64,000 nt of DNA from Lewinellaceae bacterium (GCA_020636435.1 JACJXX010000001.1:3737001-3801000), one strand, 5' to 3'. Positions 52,569 through 61,019 are shown, numbered from the stretch's first letter. Notes: generated by a model from the letters alone, not told the origin. Translations and numbers: made by a program.

Positions 52569-53213
52569 ATGGAAACCAAAGGCAGATGCATCTACTGTGA
52601 CAAACTGTACTCCGGCCGGGGCCTCAGCCGCCATCTGGCCACCCACCTGAAAGCGGAACCCGCCGCCGGCAAGAAAAAGTCCTATCATCTGGTGGTGGAC
52701 GCCAAGCCCTATTTCCTCCACCTGCTCATGGACGGCGATAGCTCGTTGCACGAACTGGATGGCTTCCTGCGCGCCATCTGGCTGGAATGCTGCGGCCACA
52801 TGAGCGAGTTTGGCTACGAACGCTGGAGCGAGGCGATAAAACCAAACACCAAATGCAGCAAGGCCTTCGACAAAGGCACCTGGCTCTGGTATGCGTACGA
52901 TTTCGGCTCCACCACCGAACTCATCATACGTTGCGTGGGCGTTTATCCCACCGCTACCGAAGACGGGATCAAACTGCTGTCCCGAAACGAGCCGCTGGAT
53001 ATTAAATGCGACCATTGTAAAAAAGAGCTGGCTACGGAGTTGTGCACCGCCCATTATGGCGAGGGGGAGGAAATGTTTTTCTGCGACGACTGCGCCGAAT
53101 TGCATGAAGAGGAGTGCGAGGAGGCGGAATATGCCATGTACGGTGTCTACAACTCCCCGCGTATGGGCGTTTGTGCTTATGAAGGCGGGCAGATCGATAC
53201 GGAAAGGGATTAG
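52569..53213 (+). CDS. zinc-finger protein with pRiA4b ORF-3-like domain
   Basis: 214 residues from ATG 52569 (METKGRCIYC). An N-terminal C2H2-like finger 'CIYCDKLYSGRGLSRHLATH', a middle domain 'YHLVVDAKPYFLHLLMDGDSSLHELDGFLRAIW ... GTWLWYAYDFGSTTELIIRCVG' similar to the plasmid pRiA4b ORF-3 family, and a C-terminal cluster 'CDHCKKELATELC ... FFCDDCAELHEEECEE' likely binding zinc. The function is unknown. The open frame upstream (to 52383) overlaps the MITE and is not coding. Confidence 0.65.
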   Translation: METKGRCIYCDKLYSGRGLSRHLATHLKAEPAAGKKKSYHLVVDAKPYFLHLLMDGDSSLHELDGFLRAIWLECCGHMSEFGYERWSEAIKPNTKCSKAFDKGTWLWYAYDFGSTTELIIRCVGVYPTATEDGIKLLSRNEPLDIKCDHCKKELATELCTAHYGEGEEMFFCDDCAELHEEECEEAEYAMYGVYNSPRMGVCAYEGGQIDTERD

Positions 53214-53858
53214 TTAAAAAGTTACTTCTTCTACTCGGATATCCTCCTGTTCCACACGGGCATCCGTCACCAGATGGCAGACATATCCCGGCGCCAACCG
53301 GACCTCGTACAGTGGCCAGGCCGTTCTTTCCATAAGAACCTCTCCCTCTCCGAGGATCACTTCCTTCAACGGCAGGCTCAGTCCGTGGCCATGGGCCTTG
53401 ATTGCCGCCTCCTTTCTCGTCCAATAGGAGTAGAAGGCCTGAATGGGATCGGCGGCGGTGGTTACCGTTGCCCACTCCGCCTCGGTCATCTGCCCCCGGA
53501 AGTCGGGCAGCCCGATCGGCTTCACTTTTTCGATGTCGACACCCACGCGGCAGCGCTCGCTGATGGCGCACAGCACGTATTCGCCGGAGTGGGAAATGTT
53601 GAAGTCGATCGGGCCAGGCAGGTAGGGGCGGCCGTGAGCGGTATACTGCAGCTCGTGGATCAGTGCGGCGCCGTCCAGCCCGAGCCGGTTGAGGCCTTCG
53701 ATCAGCAGGAGTTTGCCCATCAGGCAGGCGTGGGCGTCCTGCCAGCGGCGGTATCGCCGAATCCGTTGCCGGATGTCAGCAGGCAGTCGCTTCAGGAAGG
53801 CTTCGAATTGCGCTTCCTCCAACTGTTTTTCAACTTTGGCATGGAGAATAAATACCAT
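53214..53858 (-). CDS. 4'-phosphopantetheinyl transferase (Sfp type)
   Basis: 214 residues. It transfers phosphopantetheine from CoA to carrier proteins. 'IDFNISHSGEYVLCAIS', 'VGVDIEKVKPI' and 'FYSYWTRKEAAIKAHGHGL' are the conserved substrate and Mg2+ motifs. Length fits the Sfp group. No polyketide, NRPS or carrier gene is nearby, so the substrate is elsewhere. Its end lies directly beside the stop of the zinc-finger gene (convergent). Confidence 0.92.
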   Translation of the reverse strand: MVFILHAKVEKQLEEAQFEAFLKRLPADIRQRIRRYRRWQDAHACLMGKLLLIEGLNRLGLDGAALIHELQYTAHGRPYLPGPIDFNISHSGEYVLCAISERCRVGVDIEKVKPIGLPDFRGQMTEAEWATVTTAADPIQAFYSYWTRKEAAIKAHGHGLSLPLKEVILGEGEVLMERTAWPLYEVRLAPGYVCHLVTDARVEQEDIRVEEVTF

Positions 53859-53870
53859 AGCGCTTCCTGT

Positions 53871-54530
53871 TTACCAGCTTCGCTGCACTTCGATCTTCGA
53901 CGTTTTCCGCCCGATCAGCGGAATCAGCCCGGGAAAACCCCTGACGGCCACCCGGTAGCGAAGGGTAAAGGTAGCCGAAAGCTCCTCCAGTTCCGGCGGG
54001 TACGACACCAGCAGGGTCAGGTCCCGGTTGACGTACAGCTCCAGGCCATCGGGGACGGAGAACGTCCAGTTGGCGTAGCCAAAGCCCTTTCCCGCTCCCC
54101 GCACCGCAGAGAAGTAAGCCTGGGTTTCGGTAGTGCGCTCGATGTTGGCCTCCGGCGTCAGTTTTACTTTGAGCACTTCCAGGGAAAAGCCGCCGCTGTA
54201 GGAGGTCGTAATTTTGACCGGCTCTTCGCTTTTCACTTCTTCCGGCGCCAGGTCTTCCACCCGGATACCCTTGCCGTCGGGAAACCGGATGGCCAGGTAG
54301 AGCCAGCGAATCTGGCATTCCGGGTGGGCGGTTCCGACGCAGCGCATGGACAGGTAGCGGGCCCTGCGGTTGGCCTCTGCATATTCCCGGCTTTCCAGCA
54401 CGGCCAGGCCCAGGCGGTTTTCGCGGGCCAGCAGCTTTACTTGTTCGTCGATAATGGCCGCCTCGCCCCCTCTCACCTTGAGCGCCGGCTGGTCGAGGTT
54501 GATGGAGAAATCGATTTGTCGTATATCCAT
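53871..54530 (-). CDS. uncharacterised protein next to the CHAT gene
   Basis: 219 residues, no signal peptide. Segments include 'IDFSINLDQPALKVRGGEAAIIDEQVKLLARENRLGLAVL', 'KGFGYANWTFSVPDGLELYVNRDLTLLVSYPPELEELSATFTLRYRVAVRG', rich in beta strands. I do not recognise it. It follows the CHAT gene by 24 bases on the same strand and overall looks like a partner protein in a CHAT cluster. Confidence 0.6.
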   Translation of the reverse strand: MDIRQIDFSINLDQPALKVRGGEAAIIDEQVKLLARENRLGLAVLESREYAEANRRARYLSMRCVGTAHPECQIRWLYLAIRFPDGKGIRVEDLAPEEVKSEEPVKITTSYSGGFSLEVLKVKLTPEANIERTTETQAYFSAVRGAGKGFGYANWTFSVPDGLELYVNRDLTLLVSYPPELEELSATFTLRYRVAVRGFPGLIPLIGRKTSKIEVQRSW

Positions 54531-54554
54531 GTTGGCAAGCTATGAAAAATATAA

Positions 54555-54998
54555 TTAAGGCGCTCCGATCACAGCAAACGCTCCCCAATGGTAGAACCCC
54601 TCCTCCGGAAAATCCTTGTAAACCTCCCGCATCGCCTGCTGCAGGGCCAGGACGGGAGGCAACCGTTCCGCTCCGTAGGCGCAACGGTAGAAAGCGGTTA
54701 ACAGGGCTCTCGTGGAGGCGTCGCCGACGCGCCATTGGCTGACGAGCAGGGTGTTGACGCCCGCGTAGAGCAGGGCATGCACCATGCCGAAGAGTTCGTC
54801 TCCTTCCATCCGGTCGCTGACGCCCGTTTCGCAGCCGCTAAGCACCGCCAGCCGGGCCGGGGAGTTCAATTCCAGCAGTTCTGCGGCGGCCAGCACGTCT
54901 CCTCCCGCCATCTGCAGGCCGGTGCGGAAGCCGTCGGTGGCGGAGAGGCGCCCGTGGCCGGCGAAGTGGAAAATAGCGGCTTGCCGCAGGGCGTCCAT
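54555..54998 (-). CDS. truncated CHAT domain (caspase-like)
   Basis: 147 residues from ATG 54998 (MDALRQAAIFHFAGHG). It keeps the catalytic His ('FHFAGHG') and Cys ('VLSGCETGVSD') plus the C-terminal 'HALLYAGVNTLLVSQWRVGDASTRAL ... WGAFAVIG'. The N-terminal half of a CHAT domain is missing. Reading the same frame upstream gives GEQPRTLRPEVNKLRVMDAL, which matches the usual GExAT region, so the gene once continued further. It probably lost an internal segment. Confidence 0.7.
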   Translation of the reverse strand: MDALRQAAIFHFAGHGRLSATDGFRTGLQMAGGDVLAAAELLELNSPARLAVLSGCETGVSDRMEGDELFGMVHALLYAGVNTLLVSQWRVGDASTRALLTAFYRCAYGAERLPPVLALQQAMREVYKDFPEEGFYHWGAFAVIGAP

Positions 54999-55309
54999 CA
55001 CCCGCAATTTATTGACCTCAGGGCGGAGCGTTCGGGGCTGTTCGCCGCTTCCAGCCGGCCGGCCTCCTCCGCTACCATTGCCTGGTGGAATTCTGCCCGC
55101 CAGCGCATGTCTTCCAGGCCGGTTTGGGCGAACAGCGCTGCGGATTTTGCCATGTGCCGGCTGGCAAGTTGATAGGCGCGCTTATTGCCCGCCCGGCCCA
55201 GGCTGCGGCCCGGATGGCAGATATTGGCGAGCAACTGCCGGGCCTCCTCGTAACGGTGCTGGCGGAGCAGGGCTTTGGCTCGTTCCAAAAGAGCGGATGA
55301 ATCGGACAT
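54998..55309 (-). pseudogene. N-terminal fragment of the CHAT protein
   Basis: 103 residues from ATG 55309 (MSDSSALLERAKALLRQHRY). TPR-like 'YEEARQLLANI' is followed by a helical region; the frame ends at a TGA (54998-55000) that overlaps the ATG of the CHAT piece (TGATG). The last residues are out of frame with CHAT. A deletion near 55050 that joined a TPR part to a CHAT part out of frame explains both. A coupled two-protein arrangement is possible but less likely. Confidence 0.55.
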
Positions 55310-55407
55310 GTTTTTTTGATAAAAGTTGATTTCCCTAATTAAAAAAAACATACATCCATGCAACCTGAAAACACCCGTCCAGCATATCAACGACTGGCAC
55401 GAAGACA

Positions 55408-56718
55408 TCACTCCTTCCAAAACGGTATATACTCTTTTTCCTCCCATACCAGCGAATCCTGCTGCAGCCGCTGCGTTTCCACCCTAAGCAAATGCTCCCC
55501 CCGAGCCAGGTACTGAACATCGAGCATGGCCAACAGCCCATTGTCCCGCCGCTGAGGATGGGTATAAAAACGAAACCCAGGTTCAGCCAACAATCTGTCA
55601 TCTACAAAGATCCGGTGTATATGTCCCATACAAAGCAATATGGAGTCTATATTGATACTGCTCCTGCCCTCCTGTATCGTGATGGCGCCTTCCATGCTCA
55701 ATCCGGTGGACCGGGCCGCCTCCAGGCCCGGGCAAACCGCCTTCAGGGCCTTATCGTCCTCTTTCGGCTGGTAGGGAATGAACAGCTCGAGGAAACCATT
55801 GCCGACAAAGCGGGAGGCAATTCCGGGCGCCTCGGAGTAGATGTCTTCCGCACGGAGATCGTCGTAATAAATGGAATTCAGGAAAGTACTGGCAGGAGGG
55901 GATTTGGGGAAGTAGGCATCGGCATTAAATGTAATGGAGGAGCCGACGATCAAGAGAACAATATAAGGCACCAGCAAAAAGCCCACGCCCCGCCCAAATC
56001 GGTTGTCGATAAGGTTGTAATAGATCGGCCGGTAGAGGCGCGCCAAGGTAACGAAGCTGAAAAAGCGGTAGATGGGATAATAGACGACGGCCAGCCATCG
56101 TATTCTTTTGAAGTAACCCAGCGTTACAAAGTCGATGAAGTACATCAGGCTGCCCACCAGGATCAGGATGTTGAAAATGCTTATCAGGGCATGGTCGCCT
56201 GGCCCCAGCCATTCCCAGAGCAACAGGTTGCCCAGCCCCAGCAGCGCGGCGACTCCGCCGAGGGCAAGCAGCATAAAAAGGATGAGAAAAGTAAAAGCGA
56301 ATAAGACACTGCAGATCTTTTCCAGGCGCTCGACATAACGGTCGAAGCTGCCCACCTTCCGTTGCAGAAAACGGTCGAAGCGAGGCGTAAACCGGAGTGC
56401 CTCAAAGTCGATATCATCTGACACGGAGCGCAACCCGATGGTGCTGATCCACAACCCCCGAAATAAAACGTGGATGCACAGGTTGACCAGCAGGATGAAC
56501 CAGGCTGCCGTCAGGCTGCCGAGCGGGAGCCCCACTATCACCTGCATGCGCTCGCTCAGGCCGCCCCGCATCAATTCAGTACCCATTTTGTCCAGCGGCT
56601 CGTAGATGCCGATCAGCAGGAAGATGGCGAAGCCGGAAATGATCAGCTCGAGCTGCCAGCTCTCGCGGGCCAGGTTGTCCAGCCATTCGGACAGGCGGGA
56701 GGTGGAGCGTTCTTGCAT
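55408..56718 (-). CDS. multi-pass membrane protein of unknown function
   Basis: 436 residues from ATG 56718 (MQERSTSRLSEWLDNLARESW). About six or seven hydrophobic helices are visible: 'LELIISGFAIFLLIGIY', 'LTAAWFILLVNLCIHVLF', 'LFAFTFLILFMLLALGGVAALLGLG', 'LISIFNILILVGSLMYFIDFV', 'GVGFLLVPYIVLLIVGSSI'. A soluble C-terminal region follows, with 'EGRSSINIDSILLCMGHIHRIFVDDRLL' and 'DVQYLARGEHLLRVE'. I do not recognise it. It follows the TPR fragment with 98 bases between, on the same strand. Confidence 0.65.
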   Translation of the reverse strand: MQERSTSRLSEWLDNLARESWQLELIISGFAIFLLIGIYEPLDKMGTELMRGGLSERMQVIVGLPLGSLTAAWFILLVNLCIHVLFRGLWISTIGLRSVSDDIDFEALRFTPRFDRFLQRKVGSFDRYVERLEKICSVLFAFTFLILFMLLALGGVAALLGLGNLLLWEWLGPGDHALISIFNILILVGSLMYFIDFVTLGYFKRIRWLAVVYYPIYRFFSFVTLARLYRPIYYNLIDNRFGRGVGFLLVPYIVLLIVGSSITFNADAYFPKSPPASTFLNSIYYDDLRAEDIYSEAPGIASRFVGNGFLELFIPYQPKEDDKALKAVCPGLEAARSTGLSMEGAITIQEGRSSINIDSILLCMGHIHRIFVDDRLLAEPGFRFYTHPQRRDNGLLAMLDVQYLARGEHLLRVETQRLQQDSLVWEEKEYIPFWKE

Positions 56719-56773
56719 GCGCTGAGGTTTTCCCAAAATTAAGGAATATTGTAGAATAAAAATGGGACGGTAC

Positions 56774-56911
56774 AACCTGCCGGGTTTGCAGCCTGATCCC
56801 GCTCGGCTGAACCCGGCAGTGTTTGTCGAAGACGACTTCCACCCTGCCGCATCTCCGATAAACGCTGCCGGGTTAGCCAAACTGCATGCCCCACCGAAAA
56901 CCCGGCAGGTT
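56774..56911. repeat. AACCTGCCGGGTTT inverted repeat (copy 3)
   Basis: AACCTGCCGGGTTT (56774-56787) and its perfect complement (56898-56911) enclose at least three more partial copies (such as CTGAACCCGGCAG and CGCTGCCGGGTTAG). It lies in the divergent region between the membrane protein gene and the STAND gene. Confidence 0.6.
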
Positions 56912-57016
56912 GCGAATACAATCCTTTAGGTTTTCTACCGCGCTTGGCCTTAAACCGGCGCCTCAGTTGCAATTTTTTCTTAAATTGTTGGCCAGACAAA
57001 AACAAACGGCCCCACG

Positions 57017-58450
57017 ATGCCATCCATCAACAAAACAACCCTGCGGGAACTGATCGCCGGCAACCAGGCCCAATATGCCATTGAACATCTCCGCTCCAGC
57101 GAGCAGGTGCTCCGGGATGCCGGCCTGATGCGGGAGATCACCCTCATCCTGGCCCAGTGGCAGGCCTGCCGGCAGGAACATGCCGGCGGCCGGTCTGCCC
57201 CTGAAGCCTACCGGGCGGAAAACCAGCGAATCAACAACGCCCTGCTCCAGTTCATCGACGAGCTGCCCGATAATGTACTCCAGCTCGGCCTGCCGCCCCT
57301 GCCTGAAACCATTCAGCGGCCGAAGATTCCCTACACCGGCCTGCACTGGTTCACCTGGGCCGACGCCCCGGTCTTCTTCGGCCGGCGGGCGGATATCCGC
57401 ACGCTCTACAACCTGGTCATTGCCGGCGAGCGGCTGATCCTGCTCTACGGGCAGTCGGGCGTGGGCAAATCTTCCCTGCTGCACGCCGGCCTGCTGCCCC
57501 GGCTGGAATACCGCTGGGCGAACATCAATGACAACTACTACCGCCGCGTTCCTGAAGTGGGCGTGCCGGCGGTACTGGCGGAGATGTTGAAAGACGACCG
57601 ACAGGAAGAACGCATCATCGTGCTGGACCAACTGGAGGAGATGTACACCAACCCCAATCCGGCCCTGCCCGAGGAAACGGCGCAGTTGGCCTCGCTTTTG
57701 GGAAAAGCGATGCGGGAATTCCCCCGTTTGCAGTTCATCCTGAGTTTCCGAAAAGAATACAAAGCGGAGGTGGAAGACCTGCTGGAAAGCCGGGGCCTCG
57801 ACCCGGCCGGCCATTTCCTCAAGCCCCTGAACCGGCAGGGCGTGCTGGAGGCCATCACCGGCGTGGCGGATACGCCCCACCTGCAGCGCAAATACCACCT
57901 GCGCATCGAAGCGGGCCTGCCGGAGGCCATCGCCGATGACATCCTGAGGGATTCCGATTCCAACATCGCCCCCTTGTTGCAAATCCTGCTCCGAAAGATG
58001 TGGGATGCCGCCTGCCAGAAAATGCAGGATGGGGAAGTGCAGTTTACCCATGCCCTTTACGCCCCCCTGCGGCAGTCCAGCCTCGATGCCCTGCTGGACA
58101 CCCAGCTGCAGGAGCTGGGCAAGGATTTTCCGGAAGCCGTGGACAGCGGCCTGGCGCTGGACCTGCTCATGGGCTACACCACCACCCGCGCCACCGCCTG
58201 CGAGGCAGCCGACGAGCTATTGCAACAGCGCTATCCCCACATTCCCTACATCCTGGAGCTGAAAGCGGCGCTCCAGCGCCTCTTCCTGCTCACCAACCCA
58301 GCAAGACAAGCCCGCCCCGCCGCCCGCCTCGCCCACGACGCCCTGGCGCCCATCATCCGGAAGAAATACTTCGACTCTGACGCGCCCGGCCAGCGCGCCC
58401 GCCGCATTGTGGAAACCAAAGAACGGGAGATCGGCTTCCTGGCCTCCTAA
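57017..58450 (+). CDS. EAD-STAND NTPase, N-terminal part of a split EAD-STAND-FGE gene
   Basis: 477 residues. The N-terminal 90 residues ('LRELIAGNQAQYAIEHL ... AENQRINNALLQFIDELPDN') resemble effector-associated domain 11, which recruits an effector through like-like contact. The nSTAND1 NTPase has Walker A 'LYGQSGVGKSSLLHAGLLPRL' (near 144), Walker B 'IIVLDQLEEM' (near 200) and a winged-helix end ('RLAHDALAPIIRKKYF'). The frame stops at TAA 58448 but continues in the same frame into an FGE domain. The same order, without the stop, occurs in the DGR target. Confidence 0.85.
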   Translation: MPSINKTTLRELIAGNQAQYAIEHLRSSEQVLRDAGLMREITLILAQWQACRQEHAGGRSAPEAYRAENQRINNALLQFIDELPDNVLQLGLPPLPETIQRPKIPYTGLHWFTWADAPVFFGRRADIRTLYNLVIAGERLILLYGQSGVGKSSLLHAGLLPRLEYRWANINDNYYRRVPEVGVPAVLAEMLKDDRQEERIIVLDQLEEMYTNPNPALPEETAQLASLLGKAMREFPRLQFILSFRKEYKAEVEDLLESRGLDPAGHFLKPLNRQGVLEAITGVADTPHLQRKYHLRIEAGLPEAIADDILRDSDSNIAPLLQILLRKMWDAACQKMQDGEVQFTHALYAPLRQSSLDALLDTQLQELGKDFPEAVDSGLALDLLMGYTTTRATACEAADELLQQRYPHIPYILELKAALQRLFLLTNPARQARPAARLAHDALAPIIRKKYFDSDAPGQRARRIVETKEREIGFLAS

Positions 58451-58465
58451 GGCATTCCCAAGCTG

Positions 58466-59404
58466 TTGGATGTCGCCAGCCGGGAGTGGGAGGATAAAGA
58501 CAAACTCCAAGAACCATTGAAGGCGTGGAACCCGGCCTTATTCCAAAAACTGGAAGCGCGCCACTTCCCCCAAATGTGCGAGATAGCCGGAGGAACCTAC
58601 CAGATGGGCAGCGAAGAAGGCTATGCTAGTGAAAAGCCGGTGCACGAAGTCACCGTCAGCAGCTTTCAGATGGCGGCAACGCCGGTTACCTTCTGGCAGT
58701 ACGGCCTGTTCTGCCTGGCTGCCGGCCGGGATTTGCCCGGCGACTCCGGCTTCGGCCGGGGCGATAAGCCGGTGATCAACCTCAACTGGCACGAGGCCAT
58801 CGAATACTGCAACTGGCTGACGGATTGGCTCAGCCCGCTGGAGGGCGCGGAACTGGAAAAGGTGTATACGATTGAGGGGGACACGGTGACGGCCGACTGG
58901 AGCAAAAATGGTTTCCGCCTGCCTACCGAGGCGGAGTGGGAGTACGCCGCGCGAGCCGTTTTATCCCCCTCCGGGAGGGGGAAAGGGGGAGGAAACGCCC
59001 GTTTTGGCAATGGAAAGGACATAGCCGACCCTTCTGAAATGAACTTCGACGCCAGCCACCCCTACAATGAGCAGAAGCCGGATTGGTATGTGAAAGGCAA
59101 GGGCCGGGGCGCCACCACCGGGGTGCGGGAGTTCGCGCCCAATGCCCTGGGGCTGTATGATATGAGCGGCAATGTTTTTGAATGGTGCTGGGACTGGTGG
59201 AGCGAAGGGGAGGATAGTTTTTACCGGACGAGTGATGGCGCTAATGACCCTGCCGGGCCACCTGAAAGCATTGATGGCACCCGAGTGGTTCGTGGCGGGT
59301 CCTGGTTCACGGTTGCCTATGCGTGCCGTTCGGGCTTCCGCCTCAGGATCCACCCTATAGTACGGATCAATTATTTAGGCTTTCGGGTTGTCCGGCGCCT
59401 GTAA
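58466..59404 (+). CDS. FGE/CLec-fold C-terminal part of the split gene, with VR-like tail
   Basis: 313 codons in the same frame as the STAND part. The first codon available as start is TTG, so it is probably not independent but the rest of a gene broken by TAA. FGE-sulfatase fold: 'MCEIAGGTYQMGSEEGY', 'NGFRLPTEAEWEYAAR', 'ALGLYDMSGNVFEWCWDWW', 'RVVRGGSW'. The tail FTVAYACRSGFRLRIHPIV has hydrophobic residues at the sites that are Asn in a TR. Between residues about 166 and 176 it carries a short in-frame insert from a palindromic CCCCCTCC-GGAGGGGG repeat. Confidence 0.75.
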   Translation: MDVASREWEDKDKLQEPLKAWNPALFQKLEARHFPQMCEIAGGTYQMGSEEGYASEKPVHEVTVSSFQMAATPVTFWQYGLFCLAAGRDLPGDSGFGRGDKPVINLNWHEAIEYCNWLTDWLSPLEGAELEKVYTIEGDTVTADWSKNGFRLPTEAEWEYAARAVLSPSGRGKGGGNARFGNGKDIADPSEMNFDASHPYNEQKPDWYVKGKGRGATTGVREFAPNALGLYDMSGNVFEWCWDWWSEGEDSFYRTSDGANDPAGPPESIDGTRVVRGGSWFTVAYACRSGFRLRIHPIVRINYLGFRVVRRL

Positions 59405-60369
59405 CCCTTGATCTCTTTTAAACTTTTACCCTTTTTAAACTTTCCCGGCGCGCAGCGCCGAAAAAAATTATTTTTCGAGGCTTTTGAGCTAGCCGCCGTA
59501 CCTGCGGGATAGTCGACAGGCGAGCTTCAAGGTGGGAGCAGCCAGGAGTCGCCAGTCGATATCACTCAAAAATTTTGCTCAGCGTGAGCTGACAACTTCG
59601 GGTTTAATGTTGTCAACTTAGAGCGGCAGGACCAAGTCAAAAGACAACTCGAAGTTGTCATTTGACGGGCACCCTGTGAGCTGACAACTTTCTCCGGCTG
59701 CCGGAGCCTGTTGGCGAAGGCATGTGAGTTGTCTGCTCACTTCACCTCCCCCATCTGCTCTTCCGAAAGCCCCTCCACCACCCACTGCCGGATCAACTCC
59801 CGGGCGGTTGCCGCCGATTCTTTTGACAGGGTGGGCGTAATAGAAAATTGGAACGCGGATTTACGCGAGTTTGGCGGATTACGCGGATTACAAGCCAGTA
59901 TTGGTTAGATCTGTGCGGTTTGGAGACCTTCAGGCCTCGAAGAGGCCATTAAACCTGCAAAGATCCGCAGGTTTAGGTTTCCCAATTCCCGCTGATCCGC
60001 TGCATTTGCGCTAATCCGCGTTCCATTTCACCAGACTTGCGAGAATCCATTGAACCTATTGATCACCTTTGCGCAAGCCGGTAGTGCCATGGGTTGGTTG
60101 AAAACTAATAAATCTATCTTGTTGCATCAACACCTTTCCGCGCTCCAAGTTAGAGCGCAATAGGACACGAGCGCAGCGACTGATGGAATGAAATGGAATA
60201 AATTGCACCCTAAGGGCTTGCGCAAAAATAAACACTCCATTTAGAGTCGTTCTTTTGCACGGTAGCGGCGTTGCCAAGCCTCGCCGTCCGTACGGATGCC
60301 TGCGTTTGGCGCCTTGCTACCGTACAAAATAACTTCCTCTATTCTGTACCATTTATTTCTGCGTAAGCC
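59405..60369. other. repeat-rich intergenic region
   Basis: No intact gene. Contents: CGGCGC-gca-GCGCCG hairpin (59446-59460); GACAACTCGAAGTTGTC palindrome (about 59644) with flanking GCTGACAACTT copies; a gene fragment (59742-59830); GGAACGCGGATT (about 59851) with its inverted AATCCGCGTTCC (about 60014); GGCCTCGAAGAGGCC (about 59935); AAACCTGC/GCAGGTTT pair (about 59950-59978); and MITE copy C at the end. Confidence 0.5.
59742..59830 (-). pseudogene. fragment of the 60370-60894 gene family
   Basis: This stretch is nearly identical to the last 30 codons of the gene at 60370-60894 (SAAAARELIRQWVVEGLSEEQ region), but nothing upstream continues it. Confidence 0.6.
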
Positions 60370-60375
60370 CTAACG
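60209..60375. repeat. MITE-like element, copy C
   Basis: The ends CCTAAGGGCTTGCGCAAAAATAAA-like (60209-60232) and its inverted form (60352-60374) match with few differences. A second pair, TTTTGCACGGTAGC and GCTACCGTACAAAA, lies inside, and the core CGTCCGTACGGATGC matches copy B in inverse orientation. Confidence 0.5.
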
Positions 60376-60894
60376 AATCACCTCCCCCATCTGCTCTTCC
60401 GAAAGCCCCTCCACTACCCACTGCCGGATCAGTTCCCGGGCAGCGGCGGCCGATTCTCTCGACAAGGCCAGGGCGATCACCAATTCCGGGACGGGCGGCT
60501 GGCCTTCTTCCAGTTCTATAGAGTCTATCCAGGCGGCAAGGTCGGGGGCGCCAGCTTCGGGTTCATCCTGAATGATGCGGACGGCTTTGTGGAGGGAAGG
60601 GAAAAGGGCGTCGAAAATAGGGTTGGCGTTGTATTCTTTTCGGCCTTTGCTGTCGTGGTGGTTGATATAGGGCTGGAAGGGGGCGTTTGCCTCCTCGGCA
60701 ATGGCGGTTATCATCCGGCGCCAGTAGGCTTCGGTTAGGTTGAATACTTTTTTGTCTTCCAAAAAAGTTGGGAAGAGGTATTTGGGCTGTGTTAGAGAAT
60801 TTTCCATTTCTTCTACTCCGTCTCCCTGGGTTTGAAAACGGCCGCGATGGACTTTTTTGGGCATAAACGTAAAGTTTAGTAATTGGGGTTCCAT
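60370..60894 (-). CDS. uncharacterised protein, family with local duplicates
   Basis: 174 residues. 'YLFPTFLEDKKVFNLTEAYWRRMITAIAEEANAPFQPYINHHDSKGRKEYNANPIFDALFPSLHKAVRIIQDEPEAGAPDLAAWIDSIEL' and 'AAAARELIRQWVVEGLSEEQMGEVIR'. There is no signal peptide. I do not recognise it. Partial copies flank it on both sides (59742-59830 and about 61020-61185), so the family has duplicated locally. Its 3' end lies at the edge of MITE copy C. Confidence 0.6.
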   Translation of the reverse strand: MEPQLLNFTFMPKKVHRGRFQTQGDGVEEMENSLTQPKYLFPTFLEDKKVFNLTEAYWRRMITAIAEEANAPFQPYINHHDSKGRKEYNANPIFDALFPSLHKAVRIIQDEPEAGAPDLAAWIDSIELEEGQPPVPELVIALALSRESAAAARELIRQWVVEGLSEEQMGEVIR

Positions 60895-61019
60895 TAATAA
60901 GCTATAACTGACGGCAAATTAAATAAAAAAACGTAATTAAATCAATTTTAATCCTGATTTTTATCTTAAAATCTTTTAAATAAAAAAATTCTGTAAAAAA
61001 AGATGAATTCTTAACTGTC

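Noticed and set aside
59280..59404. The tail of the second FGE gene as a target of the local TR
   Set aside because: It differs from the local TR at many non-adenine positions, so this TR cannot be its source.
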